Of a stretch of DNA of 64,000 bases, positions 63,168-64,000 are shown one piece after another. The notes beneath the pieces were generated by a model. It ran no database searches. It was not told the DNA's origin and saw nothing but the letters and a program-made list of their open reading frames with translations. Position 1 is the first letter of the stretch. Every line of letters starts with the position of its first letter. The translations under genes and the position numbers were made by a program. The DNA is from Blastochloris tepida (lineage in GTDB: Bacteria > Pseudomonadota > Alphaproteobacteria > Rhizobiales > Xanthobacteraceae): NCBI RefSeq assembly GCF_003966715.1, contig NZ_AP018907.1:174001-238000 (forward strand). Direction: 5' to 3'.

Positions 63168-63437
63168 TCAACGTCCCTTGGCCCATTCGCGGGCGGCGCG
63201 CAGCGCGGTGGCGATCTCGGCCTCGGTCATCTCGGCCGCCAGTTCGCGGCGCAGCCGGATCGCCTCGGCATTGCCGCGCATCGCCGCCAGATTGAACCAT
63301 TTGTGGGCCGTCACCCGGTCCGTCTCCACCGCGCCACCCGTCGAGTACATCAGGCCCAAGCGGTAGAAGATGTCGCCCGATGCCTGCCCGGCGGCGATCG
63401 CGGCGGTCTCCAATTCGGCGATCTCGTAACGCCCCAT
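63168..63437 (-). CDS. Sel1-repeat-like small protein
   Basis: An 89-residue protein containing one Sel1-like unit: GDIFYRLGLMYSTGGAVETDRVTAHKWFNLAAMRGNAEAI, which matches the A-x2-xLGxxYxxGxGV-xxDxxxAxxWFxxAAxxGxxxA pattern, followed by a helix rich in Ala, Glu and Arg. Sel1-like repeats mediate protein-protein contacts. Similar single-repeat proteins are common in Hyphomicrobiales; no function is known. It lies between the tRNA and glucokinase genes. Confidence 0.8.
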   Translation of the reverse strand: MGRYEIAELETAAIAAGQASGDIFYRLGLMYSTGGAVETDRVTAHKWFNLAAMRGNAEAIRLRRELAAEMTEAEIATALRAAREWAKGR

Positions 63438-63716
63438 GCTACTCTCCCGTCGGATACCGGCGGTATTGCCGGTGGACTATCCTGTCGCGCCTCCCAAGCC
63501 CGACGATCGAAACAATGAAGACAACAATTGAATCGTCGTTTAATCATTGCGCCTAATGAATCGTTGTTTTCGAAAATGGTGGTCGCCATTCAGGACGCGT
63601 TAAGCAATACATTTGGTTAAGCCCGACGGCCTCTCCGATGCGGCGGGCGGGCCGCGCGGCTGGCCGGGCCGGGATCGGGGTTGCGCCGTGGCACCCGCTG
63701 GCTTAGGCCGGGCGGC

Positions 63717-64000
63717 ATGACCACCGCGCCGGCCGTTCCCGAAGCCACGCTGCTCGCCGATCTCGGCGGCACCAATGCCCGGTTCGCGCTGCATGAGGGC
63801 GGCCGGCTCGGCCGCATCGTCCGCCTGCCGGTGGCCGAGCATGCGAGCCTGCCGGCGGCGATTTCCGCGTTCCTGGCCGCTGAGGGCGCCGGCCGGCGCA
63901 TCGGCCGCGCCGTGCTGGCGATCGCCGGGCCGGTGGAGAACGGGCGCGCCGACTTCACCAATACCGATTGGGTCGCCGATTCAGACGAGCTGGCGCAGCG
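63717..64000 (+). CDS. glk: Glucokinase, 5' part
   Basis: The first 94 codons of a glucokinase are present; the gene continues past the window. The ATP-binding motif is TLLADLGGTNARFALHEGG near the N-terminus, and AVLAIAGPVENGRADFTNTDW follows, as in the Glk family (cytoplasmic ATP:glucose 6-phosphotransferase). The ATG at 63717 is used. The 279 bp upstream are AT-richer than average around 63500-63620 and may contain its promoter. Partial length leaves family-level but not allele-level confidence. Confidence 0.9.
   Translation, partial: MTTAPAVPEATLLADLGGTNARFALHEGGRLGRIVRLPVAEHASLPAAISAFLAAEGAGRRIGRAVLAIAGPVENGRADFTNTDWVADSDELAQ

Overview
The window is about 64 kb of GC-rich chromosome from an alphaproteobacterium, most likely a Hyphomicrobiales (Rhizobiales) member. 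The evidence is an ALA-synthase type hemA, a separate atpIBEF'F operon with two b-type subunits, a nadABC set with a NUDIX-type NadQ regulator, fixHIS, EcfG-clade style gene content and the ileS-lspA-M16 pair gene order. A hemA promoter carrying an FNR/FixK box overlapped by a TGT-N12-ACA motif hints at a phototrophic or microaerobic lineage; the exact genus cannot be read from the sequence alone.

Layout. 1-5.2 kb: end of rsmD, a mazEF-type toxin-antitoxin pair, mutL, an acuI/yhdH oxidoreductase and an MFS transporter. 5.9-10.1 kb: nadA-nadB-nadC behind a 27-bp perfect palindrome. 10.1-19.6 kb: a ubiE-like methyltransferase divergent from hemA, a GT28 (MGDG-synthase-like) glycosyltransferase, an HD phosphohydrolase, a tyrosine phosphatase, the NadQ regulator, an omega-aminotransferase and a sigma-54 activator with a degenerate receiver. 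19.8-22 kb: a small exported protein and hisS. 22.1-23.3 kb and 43.9-45.1 kb: two nearly identical IS110-family insertion sequences, each lodged inside a REP-like palindrome. Between them: a TIGR01459 HAD hydrolase, cheY-cheZ, maoC, ribF, a chemoreceptor, ileS-lspA, an exported protein, two M16 peptidases, a lipoprotein and the glycine cleavage system gcvT-gcvH-gcvPA-gcvPB. 45.2-47.8 kb: F0 sector of ATP synthase on the minus strand. 48.3-54.2 kb: smc, a DsbA-like protein, a DUF721 protein and mutY. 54.3-60.8 kb: fixH-fixI-ccoS, a universal stress protein, a secreted AhpD-like protein, a small membrane protein and an M15-type peptidase. 61.1-62.9 kb: an ImmA/IrrE-DUF4411 toxin-antitoxin-like pair next to tRNA-Ser(GCT). 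The right edge holds a Sel1-like protein and the start of glucokinase.

The genes are mostly housekeeping: NAD synthesis with its own repressor, haem synthesis, translation (two aminoacyl-tRNA synthetases and a tRNA), DNA repair (mutL, mutY), chromosome condensation (smc), energy (ATP synthase F0, cbb3 oxidase assembly), C1 metabolism and chemotaxis. The unusual layer lies between genes: several families of palindromic intergenic repeats, 15-bp tandem arrays, and IS110 elements that appear to use the repeats as targets and carry a 5' non-coding segment with a 34-bp perfect palindrome, a candidate bridge-RNA region.
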